A DNA stretch of 64,000 bases from Nakamurella lactea DSM 19367 (GCF_000426645.1 NZ_AUFT01000005.1:1-64000); one strand, 5' to 3'. Counted from the stretch's first letter, positions 48,967-58,359 are shown. Numbers and translations: made by a program. Notes: generated by a model from the sequence alone, not told the origin.

Positions 48967-49956
48967 TCAGTCACGGACCAGTAGCACCGTCTTGCCGGGC
49001 GGGCGGTCGAAGTGCGCGCCGCTTTCGAAGGCAGCCCGGCCGGCGGAAAGCGGAAAGGTGGAAGCGATCTTGACCTCGAGTTCGCCGGCGTCCACCATCG
49101 CAGCGAGCGCACTCAGTTCGTCGCGGTTCGGGCTGACGACGAAGAACAAACCCTGAATGCCGTGCCGCGCGACCATTTCGGCGGACGGCGGCGCCTGCAG
49201 TGTCACCAGTCGACCGCCGGCGACCAGCACTGGGTACGAGCGCTCGAGGGTCGCGCCGCCAACCGTGTCGATGACCACGTCGAACGCCGCCGGTGTCGCG
49301 TCGAACTGTTGCGTGGCAACATCGATCACCCGGTGGGCGCCGAGTCGCAGGACGTGTGCCACGTCGGCGGTGAAGGCGGTGGCCGTCACCCGCGCGCCCA
49401 GTCGGGCGGCGATCTGGGTGACGTACGAACCCACGCCACCGGCGCCGCCGTGCACCAACACCCGCTCGCCCGGCTGGACCTTCGCCTGGTCGACGAGCGC
49501 CTGCCAGGCCGTCAGCGCGGCGAGCGGCACCGCAGCGGCGACGGTGTGTCCGACCGTCCGTGGCCGCGGCGCGAGGTCGGCGGCCGGTACCGAGACATAC
49601 TCGGCGGCGGCTCCGTCGCGGTCGAACCGGATCAGGCCGTACACCTGATCGCCGACCTGCGGCCAGGTCACTGACCGACCGACGGCGACGACCACTCCCG
49701 ACACCTCGTGGGACGGAATCATCGGCAGGTGCTTCCAGACCTCGTCCCACCCGAGTTCGGCGAAGGTGATGGCGGCGGCATGCACCTCGATCAATGCCTC
49801 GTCGTCGGCCACGGGCGGCGTCGGGGCCGGCTCCAAGGCCAGTTGCTCGGGCCCGCCCCGTCGGTGCGCCCGCAGTGCTGACATGGTTGCCGGCACCGGA
49901 CCGGAACGGGTACCTGGCACGACCGCAGGACCGCGCGCGGTGGAATTCCTCGACAT
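48967..49956 (-). CDS. Quinone-oxidoreductase-like zinc-free MDR dehydrogenase
   Basis: A 329-residue medium-chain dehydrogenase/reductase. The catalytic domain has IPSHEVSGVVVAVG, and the NADPH site is VLVHGGAGGVGSYVTQIAARLGA. Structural-zinc Cys residues are absent, as in quinone oxidoreductases. AAGGAA stands before the ATG at 49956; ATG 49884 (MSALRAHRRGG) is an alternative. It is in a run of minus-strand genes with the SDR and hydrolase. Confidence 0.88.
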   Translation of the reverse strand: MSRNSTARGPAVVPGTRSGPVPATMSALRAHRRGGPEQLALEPAPTPPVADDEALIEVHAAAITFAELGWDEVWKHLPMIPSHEVSGVVVAVGRSVTWPQVGDQVYGLIRFDRDGAAAEYVSVPAADLAPRPRTVGHTVAAAVPLAALTAWQALVDQAKVQPGERVLVHGGAGGVGSYVTQIAARLGARVTATAFTADVAHVLRLGAHRVIDVATQQFDATPAAFDVVIDTVGGATLERSYPVLVAGGRLVTLQAPPSAEMVARHGIQGLFFVVSPNRDELSALAAMVDAGELEVKIASTFPLSAGRAAFESGAHFDRPPGKTVLLVRD

Positions 49957-49998
49957 GGCATGCGTTCCTTTCCGTGCTCGGCACCGAGGGCGCGGAGA

Positions 49999-50781
49999 TC
50001 ACAGGGTGGTGATCAGGCCGCCGTCGATGATGTACGTGGCGCCGGTGACGTTGGCCGACGGCGCTCCGGCCAGCAGCAGGATCAGGTCGGCCACCTCCTC
50101 AGGTCGGGTGAACCGGCCGGTGATCATCTGCTGGGCGGCTGCGGCCGCCACGTCGTCGGCGGAGCCGCCGGTCCGATCGGCGACCGTCCGCGCGACGCCG
50201 CCGGCGCCGAGCCACAGATCGGTGGCCACCGGTCCGGGCGCGACGCTGTTCACCCGGATTCCGCGGCGGCCGAATTCCTTGGACAGCGACTTGGCCAGGC
50301 TGGACGAGGCAGCCTTGGCAGCGCTGTAGTCCAGCACCGCCGGGTCCGGCAGCATTGCGTTGACCGAACCGGTGAAGACGATCGAGCCGCCGTTCCCGGC
50401 GAGCATCACCGGCAGCGCCGCGCGGGTGGTGCGAACCGCGGCCATCAGGTTGATGTCGAACGTGTCTGCCCACTGCTGGTCGGTGATCGCCAGGAAACCA
50501 CCGGTTCGAGCGGGTGCGGACCCGACGTTGTTGACCAGCAGATCGATCCGATCACCGGCGGCCGCGATGAGTTCGGCGGGGCCGTCCGGCGAGCCGAGGT
50601 CCACCTCGACGAACTGGACGGGACCGGCAGACTGATCCTGCGCCAACGGCTCCGGCAGGTGCCGGGCGCCGGCGATCACCTGCATCCCTTCCCGCAAGCA
50701 GGCTCGCACGACCGCCAGCCCGATGCCGCGGCCGCCGCCGGTGACCACCGCGGTCCGACCGGCAAGTCCGAGTTCCAGCAC
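49999..50781 (-). CDS. Short-chain dehydrogenase/reductase
   Basis: A 260-residue classical SDR: VVTGGGRGIGLAVV cofactor motif, LLVNNVGSA, the catalytic Ser in FTGSVNA and YSAAKAA (YxxxK). C-terminal YIIDGGL is typical. Start GTG 50781 follows AGAAGGAG; the open frame extends upstream but over repeat-rich control DNA. The divergent hydrolase gene at 50994 shares its upstream region. Confidence 0.9.
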   Translation of the reverse strand: MLELGLAGRTAVVTGGGRGIGLAVVRACLREGMQVIAGARHLPEPLAQDQSAGPVQFVEVDLGSPDGPAELIAAAGDRIDLLVNNVGSAPARTGGFLAITDQQWADTFDINLMAAVRTTRAALPVMLAGNGGSIVFTGSVNAMLPDPAVLDYSAAKAASSSLAKSLSKEFGRRGIRVNSVAPGPVATDLWLGAGGVARTVADRTGGSADDVAAAAAQQMITGRFTRPEEVADLILLLAGAPSANVTGATYIIDGGLITTL

Positions 50782-50877
50782 GCCGTTTGCTCCTTCTCCG
50801 ACCGCCGCGGCCCGGCACAGTGCCGAACCGCAGGCTCGGTGCCGACGGTAGGACCGGCGCGCCGCGGCGGCTTCCGT

Positions 50878-50919
50878 CATCCGACTGCAGTCATCTGGTC
50901 ATCCGACTGCAGTCATCTG
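50878..50919. promoter_or_regulatory. Two 20-bp direct repeats with embedded palindrome, between SDR and hydrolase genes
   Basis: CATCCGACTGCAGTCATCTG occurs at 50878-50897 and again at 50900-50919, a 22-bp period or two helical turns. Each holds the perfect palindrome GACTGCAGTC. This layout suits a dimeric regulator binding two sites on one DNA face, between divergent genes. No regulator gene is directly adjacent; the LuxR/LAL protein nearby is one candidate. Confidence 0.6.
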
Positions 50920-50993
50920 ACCGAAGTGCAGATCCGGGTCCCGGTGTGACGATCACGGCGATGCGACCCCGACGGCCCAGGAGGACTTCTCAG

Positions 50994-51794
50994 ATGAGCG
51001 AACCGCAACGACCCGTCGTCTTCATTCACGGGCTGTGGCTGCATGCCACGTCCTGGACGCCGTGGATGGAGTACTTCCAGCAGCACGGCTACCAGCCGAT
51101 CGCGCCCGGCTGGCCCGGAGACCCTGACACGGTCGAACAGGCCAGGCAGCACCCGGAACTTATCGCCGATCACGGCATCGAAGACGTCACCGAGCACTAC
51201 GCGAAGATCGTCGCGGAGCTGGAGGTGCCGCCGATCCTGATCGGTCACTCCTTCGGCGGGATGATCGCGGAGAAGTTGTTGGGGGAGAACCACGGCGCGG
51301 CGGCCATCGGCATCGATGCCGCGCAGATCAAGGGCGTGCTGCCGCTGCCGCTGTCGTCGTTGCGAGCCACCCTGCCGGTCTTCAAGAATCCCGCCAACAA
51401 GCACCGGGCGGTATCGCTCACCGCCGACGAATTCCGGTACAGCTTCGGCAATGCGCTCAGCGAGGACGAATCGCAGGCGCTGTTCGACAAGTGGACCATT
51501 CCGGCACCCGGCAGGCCGCTGTTCGAGGCCGCCGCGGCGAACTTCTCGCTGCACTCACCGGCCAAGGTGCAGACGGACAACGCCGATCGCGGGCCGCTGC
51601 TGCTGGTGATGGCCAGCGAGGACCACACCGTGCCCGAGTCCATCACCAAGTCCACCTTCAAGCAGTACCGCCATTCCTCCGCCGTCACCGAACTTCTCGA
51701 GTTCGCCGGGCGCGGCCACTCATTGACCATCGATGCCGGATGGCGCGACGTCGCCGACGGCTGCCTGGGCTGGTTGACCGAACAGGGTCTCTGA
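50994..51794 (+). CDS. Alpha/beta hydrolase
   Basis: A 266-residue cytosolic hydrolase without a signal peptide. VVFIHGLWLHATSW forms the oxyanion region, the nucleophile is in ILIGHSFGG, and the catalytic His in AGRGHSLTID; the acid is probably the Asp in MASEDHTVP. AGGAGGAC lies before the ATG. Its last 75 bases overlap the convergent LuxR gene on the other strand. Confidence 0.88.
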   Translation: MSEPQRPVVFIHGLWLHATSWTPWMEYFQQHGYQPIAPGWPGDPDTVEQARQHPELIADHGIEDVTEHYAKIVAELEVPPILIGHSFGGMIAEKLLGENHGAAAIGIDAAQIKGVLPLPLSSLRATLPVFKNPANKHRAVSLTADEFRYSFGNALSEDESQALFDKWTIPAPGRPLFEAAAANFSLHSPAKVQTDNADRGPLLLVMASEDHTVPESITKSTFKQYRHSSAVTELLEFAGRGHSLTIDAGWRDVADGCLGWLTEQGL

Positions 51795-54566
51795 CGCCGG
51801 TCCGCGGCCGGACGCGCCGGCGCGGCCGCCCGTTGACGGTTCCGGTCGTCGGCTGGCCGCCGCGAGCCGGCCCGCCAACTGGCCGCGGGAGCTGATGTCG
51901 AGTTTCGGGAAGATCCGGTAGAGGTGGGAACCAACCGTCCGGTGGGACAGGAACAGCCGACTGCCGATCTCCCGGTTGGACAGGCCGTCGGCGGCCAACA
52001 GTGCGATCTGAAGTTCTTGCGCCGACAGTGGAATCCGCGCCGTCTCCGCGACTGCTGTCGATCGTCCGGCACCGGTGGCGGCGAGCTCGGCGGCCGCCTG
52101 ACCGGCCCAGGCGGCGGCACCGATCTGCTCAAGTCGGTGGTGGGCCGACCGCAGATACTGCCGCGACTCGGCGACCCGGCGGTGCCGGCGCAGCCAGCTG
52201 CCGTAGGCCAGTTCGACGCGCGCCAGCACCCAGGGCCACCGGTCAAGGTCGGCGGCCAGCGCTTGGACGAACAGCCGGTCGGCGTCCGCGTCCTGCGCCA
52301 GCACGGCCCGCGAGTACAGCAGTTGCACCCGCAACAGGGGTGACGGGGTGATCGTGGCCAGCTGCTCCATGTCGGCCAGCACCCGCCTGGCCGCGGCCTG
52401 TTCACCGACATGCACGGCGGCCTCCGCCAGGAACATGATGCCGCTGAACTGCTCGCGCTGATGATGGCAGGCGTCCGCGGTGTCGAACACTCTGGACAAT
52501 GCGCGGAAGGCATCCGCATACCGGCCGTCACTGAGCAGTGCGAAGCCGCGGGCGAGCTGCCCACAGGCCCGGAAGTCGTTGAGCGGGTGCGACATCAACG
52601 AACGATCCGCCTGGTCGGCCAGCTCGAGGGCCAGCGCCCCGTGGCCCGTCAGGCCGGCCACCCTGGCCTCGTTGACCAGGGTCCCGGCGCTCCAGATCGG
52701 TTGTCCGGTGTCGGCGGCGGCCCTTCTGCCCTCCGCCGAGGCGGCGCCGGCGCCATGCCAATCGCCCAGGTCCAGCAGTACCGACCCATGCATTCCGAGA
52801 ACCTGGGCCAGCAACCCCAGCCGGCCCTCGGCCCGGCAGGTGTGCTGCGCGCGTTCCAGGAAGTCCGCGGCCCGTGGCTGGTCGCCGATCGCGTGCGCCG
52901 CCATCCCGAGCAGCCGCAGCGCATCGGGATCGACCACCGACTCCGTCACCACCGCGGACAGCAACTCGTCCACATCGGCGGCACAGCCGACGGGTTCGGC
53001 GACGGCCAGTGCCGCGACGTATCTGGCGTCCAGATTCGCCCCTGACAGCGACCGAAGGGTGCTGGCCACCTCGGCGCCGGCCCGGGGCCCGCAGTCCGCC
53101 CACCAGCAGCGCAACGCTGCGCCCAGCAACAGGTTCAGTGCCAGATCGAGGTCGCCCGCGCCGGCCGCGACGGCGGCCCCCTGGCACAACTGGTGTACCC
53201 GGCCGGCATCACCGGGAACACCGTCGCTGAAGATCTCCCGGAGCCATTCCACCCTGGTCAGGTCCAAAGCGGACAGCGGCGTCCGCGCAGCCGCCCCGAC
53301 CAGCCGGGCGACCAGCTCGACCTGTCCGAGGGTGAAGGCGAGTTCGGCGGCCAACAGCAGCCGACGTCCCCGTCCGGCCGGATCGGCGGTCAGTTCGGCG
53401 GCCCGTTCCAGGGCAGAGATAGCCATCCGGATCGAGCCGCGACGGATGCATTCGTCATGGTTGGCCTCCAGCGCGTCGGCCACCTCGTCGTCCGGCCCTA
53501 CGACCGACTGCGAGCGGTACCAACTGCGGCGGAAGGGATCCCGGATCAGGATGTCCGCCAGCGCGGCGTTGGCAGCGTGCCGGCGCAGCCGGCCCTCCGA
53601 CTGGCGCACACCGGACCGGATCAGCGGGTGACGGAAGCGCAACCGCGTCGAACCCACCCGCACCAGCCCCGCCCGCTCGGCCGGCGCCAGAGCCGCGACT
53701 CCGACCTGCCGACCGGAGAGAACGGTTGCGGCGGCGAGGATCTCTCCGAGATCGTCCTCATCGTCGACCGAGGCCACCAACAGCACGTCCCGGGTGTCGG
53801 CCGGCAACTCTGCGGTCCGGTGCCCGAAGGCACGCTCGAGTCGCGCGGTGAGCGGGGCGTCGTCGGTCCCGGGCAGGTGTTCGGGCTGCCACACCGTCGG
53901 CAGTTCGACCAGGGCCAGCGGATTCCCGCCGGCCAGCCGCAGGATCCGCTCGACGCTCTCGGCCGGGAGCCGGACGTCGGACTGTTCGATGAGACCGCGG
54001 GCGCTGGCGTCGTCCAACGGCGGCAGGTGAAGATCGGCGAAGTCCTCCCAGGTCGGCACCCGATGGGCGGTCCGGATCGTGGCTACCACCAGCACCGGGT
54101 CGTCCGCGACCCGGCGGGCGACGAAGCCGAGCGCCGAGATGCTGGCGTCATCGAGCCACTGCAGGTCGTCGATCACCACCGCGACGGGGGTCCTGGCTGC
54201 TGCGTCGGTGATCAGGGCGAGCACCGTCATCGCCACTGCGAAGAGTTCCGGTGGTGGTCCGACCCTGATCCCGAACGCGGTGTGCAGCGCCAGTCGCAAA
54301 CCGGCTGGCAGCAGGTCTGCGTCGTGGATGACGGGCCGCAGCAACTGCTGCAGGCCGGCGTACGGCAACGGCGTCTCGGCCTCGACACCGGTGGTCCGCA
54401 ACAGCACGAATCCGCGGTCGCGGGCGCGCTGTGCATGCGCGGCCAGCAGACTCGACTTGCCGATGCCCGGCTCGCCGCGGACCACCAGGGTGCTGCCGTC
54501 GCCTGCCGCAGCGGCGGCCAACCGGGCGTCCAGCTGCCCGAGCACTTTGTCCCGTCCGAGCAGCAT
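51720..54566 (-). CDS. Large ATP-binding LuxR (LAL) regulator
   Basis: A 948-residue regulator. N-terminal AAA/NACHT-like ATPase: Walker A VVRGEPGIGKSSLLAAH near residue 28 and Walker B AVVIDDLQWLDDAS near 130. The middle is a long helical repeat region. The C-terminal HTH near 850-910 reads LSAQELQIALLAADGLSNREIGSRLFLSHRTVGSHL. A Pro/Gly tail of about 40 residues follows the HTH, unusual for the family. MalT-like LAL proteins sense small ligands; the target genes are not evident. It overlaps the convergent hydrolase by 75 bp. Confidence 0.92.
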   Translation of the reverse strand: MLLGRDKVLGQLDARLAAAAAGDGSTLVVRGEPGIGKSSLLAAHAQRARDRGFVLLRTTGVEAETPLPYAGLQQLLRPVIHDADLLPAGLRLALHTAFGIRVGPPPELFAVAMTVLALITDAAARTPVAVVIDDLQWLDDASISALGFVARRVADDPVLVVATIRTAHRVPTWEDFADLHLPPLDDASARGLIEQSDVRLPAESVERILRLAGGNPLALVELPTVWQPEHLPGTDDAPLTARLERAFGHRTAELPADTRDVLLVASVDDEDDLGEILAAATVLSGRQVGVAALAPAERAGLVRVGSTRLRFRHPLIRSGVRQSEGRLRRHAANAALADILIRDPFRRSWYRSQSVVGPDDEVADALEANHDECIRRGSIRMAISALERAAELTADPAGRGRRLLLAAELAFTLGQVELVARLVGAAARTPLSALDLTRVEWLREIFSDGVPGDAGRVHQLCQGAAVAAGAGDLDLALNLLLGAALRCWWADCGPRAGAEVASTLRSLSGANLDARYVAALAVAEPVGCAADVDELLSAVVTESVVDPDALRLLGMAAHAIGDQPRAADFLERAQHTCRAEGRLGLLAQVLGMHGSVLLDLGDWHGAGAASAEGRRAAADTGQPIWSAGTLVNEARVAGLTGHGALALELADQADRSLMSHPLNDFRACGQLARGFALLSDGRYADAFRALSRVFDTADACHHQREQFSGIMFLAEAAVHVGEQAAARRVLADMEQLATITPSPLLRVQLLYSRAVLAQDADADRLFVQALAADLDRWPWVLARVELAYGSWLRRHRRVAESRQYLRSAHHRLEQIGAAAWAGQAAAELAATGAGRSTAVAETARIPLSAQELQIALLAADGLSNREIGSRLFLSHRTVGSHLYRIFPKLDISSRGQLAGRLAAASRRPEPSTGGRAGASGRGPASETLFGQPAQAAVGDVAPSGIDGQ

Positions 54567-54629
54567 CTGCCGATAATGCCGCTTTGGGTGCCCTGGGTCA
54601 CCAAAGTCACCCGTCCGGCAGCACCGACC

Positions 54630-55625
54630 TCACCGGACGCGGGGACGCGCACTCGACTGCCGGACCTGCAGTCGGACCGGCATGACGATCTGACGGCGCA
54701 GTCGGCGCGTCGGGTGGTCGACCCGGGTGAACAGCCGTTCCGCGGCGGCGTCACCGAGTGCGGCCGGGTCCTGATCGACAACGCTGACGGACGGCCGCAG
54801 CGCTGCGGCCATCGGAAAATCACCGAAGCTCACCAGCGCGAGCCCCCGATTGCGGCGCGCGTGCAGTTCGGGCACCAACGCAATGGAGGTCTGTGAGTCC
54901 GCGCTGAAGATCGCGGTTGGCGGATCGGCAACCTCCGAGAGGGCGGCTAATGCCGCAGAGGGTCCGACCGCTGGGTCCAGCACGCGCTCCAGCCGGTGGT
55001 CCGGCGGTACCCCTGCGCTGCGCAACGCTGCTCGGTAACCATCCCGTCGGTGTTGGATCGTGGTCAGCGTCAAATCCCAACCGATGAAGGCGATCCGGCG
55101 ATGGCCGTTCGCCAGCAGGTGCTCCACCGCAGCCCGGGCTCCACCGGCATCGTCCTGCACGACGGCATCGGCCGCCAGATGCCGCGGTGGTCGATCGATG
55201 AAGACGAACGCTGTGCCGGCCCGCCACGGCTGCAGGTAGCGGTGGTCGTCGCTGGTCGGCGCGACGATCAACCCGGCGATGTGCCTGCGGAGCAACGACT
55301 CCGCCGCCGGCTGTTCGTCCTGCGGGCGAGATCCGAGGCTGGTGATGAGCACCGCAACCGAACGTTCCCGTGCCCTTTCGGTGACGGCCTGCACGACCGC
55401 CCCGAAGAACGGGTCGGCCAGGTCGGGGACCGCGACACCGATCGCGTTGTCCCGGCCGGTGCGAAAGGTCTGGGACAACATGTTCGGCACGTACGCCAGC
55501 TCGGCGATCGCCCGCTGCACCCGCTCGCGGACCTCCGCGGACACGTATCGGTCGTCGTTGATCACTCTGGACACCGTCTTGCCGCTGACACCGGCCAGCG
55601 CTGCAACCTCCCGCATGGTGCTCAC
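54630..55625 (-). CDS. LacI-family transcriptional regulator
   Basis: A 331-residue LacI/GalR protein: HTH (TMREVAALAGVSGKTVSRVIND), hinge helix region and a periplasmic-binding-like sugar domain (IGVAVPDLADPFFGAVVQAV, IAGLIVAPTSDD, RRIAFIGWDL). GTG 55625 fits a leaderless transcript from the candidate promoter; ATG 55616 is the other likely start. It is divergent from the dehydrogenase-xylulokinase operon and has two operators between them, so it probably represses that operon and itself until a polyol or pentose appears. Confidence 0.92.
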   Translation of the reverse strand: MSTMREVAALAGVSGKTVSRVINDDRYVSAEVRERVQRAIAELAYVPNMLSQTFRTGRDNAIGVAVPDLADPFFGAVVQAVTERARERSVAVLITSLGSRPQDEQPAAESLLRRHIAGLIVAPTSDDHRYLQPWRAGTAFVFIDRPPRHLAADAVVQDDAGGARAAVEHLLANGHRRIAFIGWDLTLTTIQHRRDGYRAALRSAGVPPDHRLERVLDPAVGPSAALAALSEVADPPTAIFSADSQTSIALVPELHARRNRGLALVSFGDFPMAAALRPSVSVVDQDPAALGDAAAERLFTRVDHPTRRLRRQIVMPVRLQVRQSSARPRVR

Positions 55626-55632
55626 CCGAGCG

Positions 55633-55717
55633 ACGATAGCCGTCAACCGGGGTTCTGTCACCGGTGTCAGGAACGGCCTCTGTCACCGGTGACAGATACG
55701 TCCACGTGCTCTACGCT
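55633..55717. promoter_or_regulatory. Divergent LacI / dehydrogenase promoters with two operators
   Basis: Operator 1, TGTCACCGGTGTCA (55656-55669, one mismatch), and operator 2, CTGTCACCGGTGACAG (55680-55695, perfect), have centres 25 bp apart and a central CG typical of LacI sites. Each holds a GTGACA -35. To the right it is followed after 17 bp by TACGCT (55712-55717) for the dehydrogenase. To the left it is followed after 17 bp by TATCGT (55638-55633, minus strand) for lacI. Confidence 0.75.
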
Positions 55718-55758
55718 CGGCGGCAGATACCCGGTACCGACAGAAAGTTGCCGCGACG

Positions 55759-56784
55759 ATGAGAGCAGTTCGCTACACCGCGCCCACCGAGTTCGAAGTG
55801 GTCGAGATCCAGACCCCGCAGCCGGCCGCGGGCCAGGTGCTGATCAAGGTGATCCAGACCGGGGTGTGCGGGACCGACCTGCACCTGCACCACGGCGATT
55901 TCGACGCCAAGTTCCCGATGATCCCCGGACACGAGGTGGTCGGCACGGTCGCTGCGTTGGGCGAGGGGGTGACCCGGTTCTCGATCGGCGAGCAGGTGAC
56001 GGTCAACCCGAACCTGCCCTGCGGCCTGTGTTCCTACTGTCTGTCCGGCCGGGTGATCCTCTGCGAGAACTCGACCGGGCTGGGTTCGAACATGCCCGGA
56101 TTCTTCGCCGAGTACGGCTGCGTGCCGGAGCAGTTGGTCTTTTCGGTGGAGGGTATGGGAGTGGACACCGCGGTCTTCACCGAGCCGGCCTCCTGCGCCA
56201 TGCACGGCTTGGAGACGCTGAACGTCCGGCCGGGTTCCACCGCGCTGGTGATCGGAGCCGGGCCGACCGGGTTGCTGCTCGCCCAGCTGATCGCCTCCGG
56301 CGGTGCCACCGCCGTCACCGTCGCCGGCCCGACCCCGTTCAAGTTGGAGACGGCGAAGGCGTTGGGCGCCACCAATGCCGTGTTGATCGACCGGAACGAC
56401 GCGGCCGGCAACATCGAGGCGCTGCGGGCGGCCTCACCGTCCGGCGACGGCTACGACATCGTCGTCGAGGCGACCGGTGCCACCACCGTCGGCGACATCT
56501 GCGTCCCGTTGACCCGCAACGGTGGCACCGTGCTGATCTACGGCGTCACCAGGGCGGACGAGGTGATGACCTTCCACCCCTACGACGTCTTCCGCCGGGA
56601 GATCACCATCAAGGGTTCGTTCGCCGAGATGACCTCGTTCGGCGCCACCATCGCGGCCCTGCGGGCCGGACGGGTCCGGACGGACGGCATCATCACCCAC
56701 CGGTTCTCGCTGGACGAGTACGGGACCGCCCTTCGGACACTGGCCAAGGACAAGACCGCGCACAAGGTCGTCATCGTTCCCTGA
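55759..56784 (+). CDS. Zinc-dependent polyol (arabinitol/sorbitol-type) dehydrogenase
   Basis: A 341-residue medium-chain dehydrogenase. Catalytic-zinc residues are Cys in GVCGTD and the GHE motif in IPGHEVVG; four Cys in CGLCSYCLSGRVILC form the structural zinc site. The NAD site is LVIGAGPTGLLLAQL. Followed by a xylulokinase, it most likely oxidises D-arabinitol or xylitol to xylulose. That substrate is inferred from context; other polyols are possible. Confidence 0.88.
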   Translation: MRAVRYTAPTEFEVVEIQTPQPAAGQVLIKVIQTGVCGTDLHLHHGDFDAKFPMIPGHEVVGTVAALGEGVTRFSIGEQVTVNPNLPCGLCSYCLSGRVILCENSTGLGSNMPGFFAEYGCVPEQLVFSVEGMGVDTAVFTEPASCAMHGLETLNVRPGSTALVIGAGPTGLLLAQLIASGGATAVTVAGPTPFKLETAKALGATNAVLIDRNDAAGNIEALRAASPSGDGYDIVVEATGATTVGDICVPLTRNGGTVLIYGVTRADEVMTFHPYDVFRREITIKGSFAEMTSFGATIAALRAGRVRTDGIITHRFSLDEYGTALRTLAKDKTAHKVVIVP

Positions 56785-56835
56785 CCGGTTCGACACCGCG
56801 ACAACCGACCGGTTCGAAAGATCTGGAGGACGGCA

Positions 56836-58359
56836 GTGACAGTACGGGTTGACGGCGCACTGCTGGGTATCGATCTGGGCACCAGCTCGGTCAAGGTGGT
56901 GCTGGTCGAGCTGGGCGGGAGCACGCTGGCGACCGCCGTCGTCGACTATCCGGTGCAGCGGCCGCGGACGCGCTGGGCGGAAACAGATCCGGCCCTGTGG
57001 TGGGCGGCCGTCGTGGACGCCGTCGGCCGGGTCAGGGCACAGTCCGATCGGATGCCTATCGGCATCGGCCTGTCCGGCCAGATGCACGGGGTGGTGGTGT
57101 GCGACGCATCCGGAAAACCGCTCCGGCCGGCGATGCTCTGGTCCGATTCCCGGGCGGAGCCGCAGCTGACGATCTATCGCGACCTGCCGACGGCGACCCG
57201 GGCCAGGCTGGGAAATCCGCTCAGTCCAGGGATGGCCGGACCGCTGTTGGCCTGGCTGGCAGTGGAAGAACCGGAGACGATGCGCCGGGCGAAGTGGGCG
57301 CTGCAGCCCAAGGACTGGATCAGGGCCAGGCTCACCGGCGAGTTCCGGTCCGAACCCAGCGATGCGTCGGCCACCCTGTTGTACGACCTGGTCGGCCGGC
57401 GGTGGGACGGCGAGGTGATCGAGGCACTCGGCCTCGACCCGGCGCTGTTCGCGCCCTTGCTGACGTGCTCGGGCGACCGGGCGGGGGAGCTGCTCGGCAG
57501 TGCCGCGGCCGAACTCGGGCTCCCGGCCGGCCTGGTGGTGGCGGCCGGCGCCGCGGACACGGCGGCGGCCGCCCTGGGATCGGGGCTGACGGAGATCGGT
57601 TGCCTGCAACTGACCATCGGCACCGGGGCGCAGCTGATCACCCCGGTGGCCGCACCGACCCTCGACGCACTGTCCGCCGCCGGCGAGCCGACGACACACA
57701 CCTACCGGGCCGCGACCGCGAACGGCTGGTACGCGATGGCGGCGGTGCTCAACGGCGGGTCGGCGCTGGACTGGGTCCGGCGGACCCTCGACGTGTCGTG
57801 GGCAGAGCTGTATGCCGCGGTCGACGACGACCCGGAGCCCGACGACGAGGGCCCGATCTTCCTGCCGTACCTCGCGGGCGAGCGGACCCCGCACCTGGAC
57901 ACCTCGTTGACCGCCTCCTGGATCGGGCTGACCGGCCGGCATCTTCGCCGTGACCTGCTCCGGGCCGCGCTGGAAGGGGTCGCCTTCGCCATCGCCGACG
58001 CCCGGGACGCCTTGCCGGGCACCGCCTCCACGGCAGCGGCCATCAGGCTCGGCGGCGGTGGCAGCCTGGCCGCCGGCTGGCGGCAGCTGCTGGCCGATGT
58101 GCTGGGGGCCCGGTTGGACGCACTGGAGGTACCGGGCGCGTCGGCCTCGGGGGCGGCGTTGACCGGGGCACTGGCCGCCGACCTGATCGACGAGGGATCG
58201 TTGATCGGCTCGGTGCAGCCGTCGGTCACCCCGGTCGCCCGGCCGAGAGCGGCCTTCACCGATCGGTACCGGCAGCGCAGGCAGGAGGCACACCGGCTGT
58301 TGACGGCGGTGCGTGGAACCCGATCGCCGGGACCAGGCAGTGACGTTCGTCCGGTCTGA
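56836..58359 (+). CDS. xylB: Xylulokinase (FGGY family)
   Basis: A 507-residue FGGY kinase: ATPase core LLGIDLGTSSVKVVLVE at the start, SGQMHGVV and the catalytic Asp near residue 241 in AAGAADTAAAALG, phosphate motif QLTIGTGAQL and GGGGSLAAGWRQLLADVLG near the end. SGQMHG points to xylulokinase rather than glycerol kinase. GGAGG stands before the GTG start. It makes xylulose 5-phosphate for the pentose phosphate pathway. No sugar transporter accompanies it here. Confidence 0.92.
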   Translation: MTVRVDGALLGIDLGTSSVKVVLVELGGSTLATAVVDYPVQRPRTRWAETDPALWWAAVVDAVGRVRAQSDRMPIGIGLSGQMHGVVVCDASGKPLRPAMLWSDSRAEPQLTIYRDLPTATRARLGNPLSPGMAGPLLAWLAVEEPETMRRAKWALQPKDWIRARLTGEFRSEPSDASATLLYDLVGRRWDGEVIEALGLDPALFAPLLTCSGDRAGELLGSAAAELGLPAGLVVAAGAADTAAAALGSGLTEIGCLQLTIGTGAQLITPVAAPTLDALSAAGEPTTHTYRAATANGWYAMAAVLNGGSALDWVRRTLDVSWAELYAAVDDDPEPDDEGPIFLPYLAGERTPHLDTSLTASWIGLTGRHLRRDLLRAALEGVAFAIADARDALPGTASTAAAIRLGGGGSLAAGWRQLLADVLGARLDALEVPGASASGAALTGALAADLIDEGSLIGSVQPSVTPVARPRAAFTDRYRQRRQEAHRLLTAVRGTRSPGPGSDVRPV

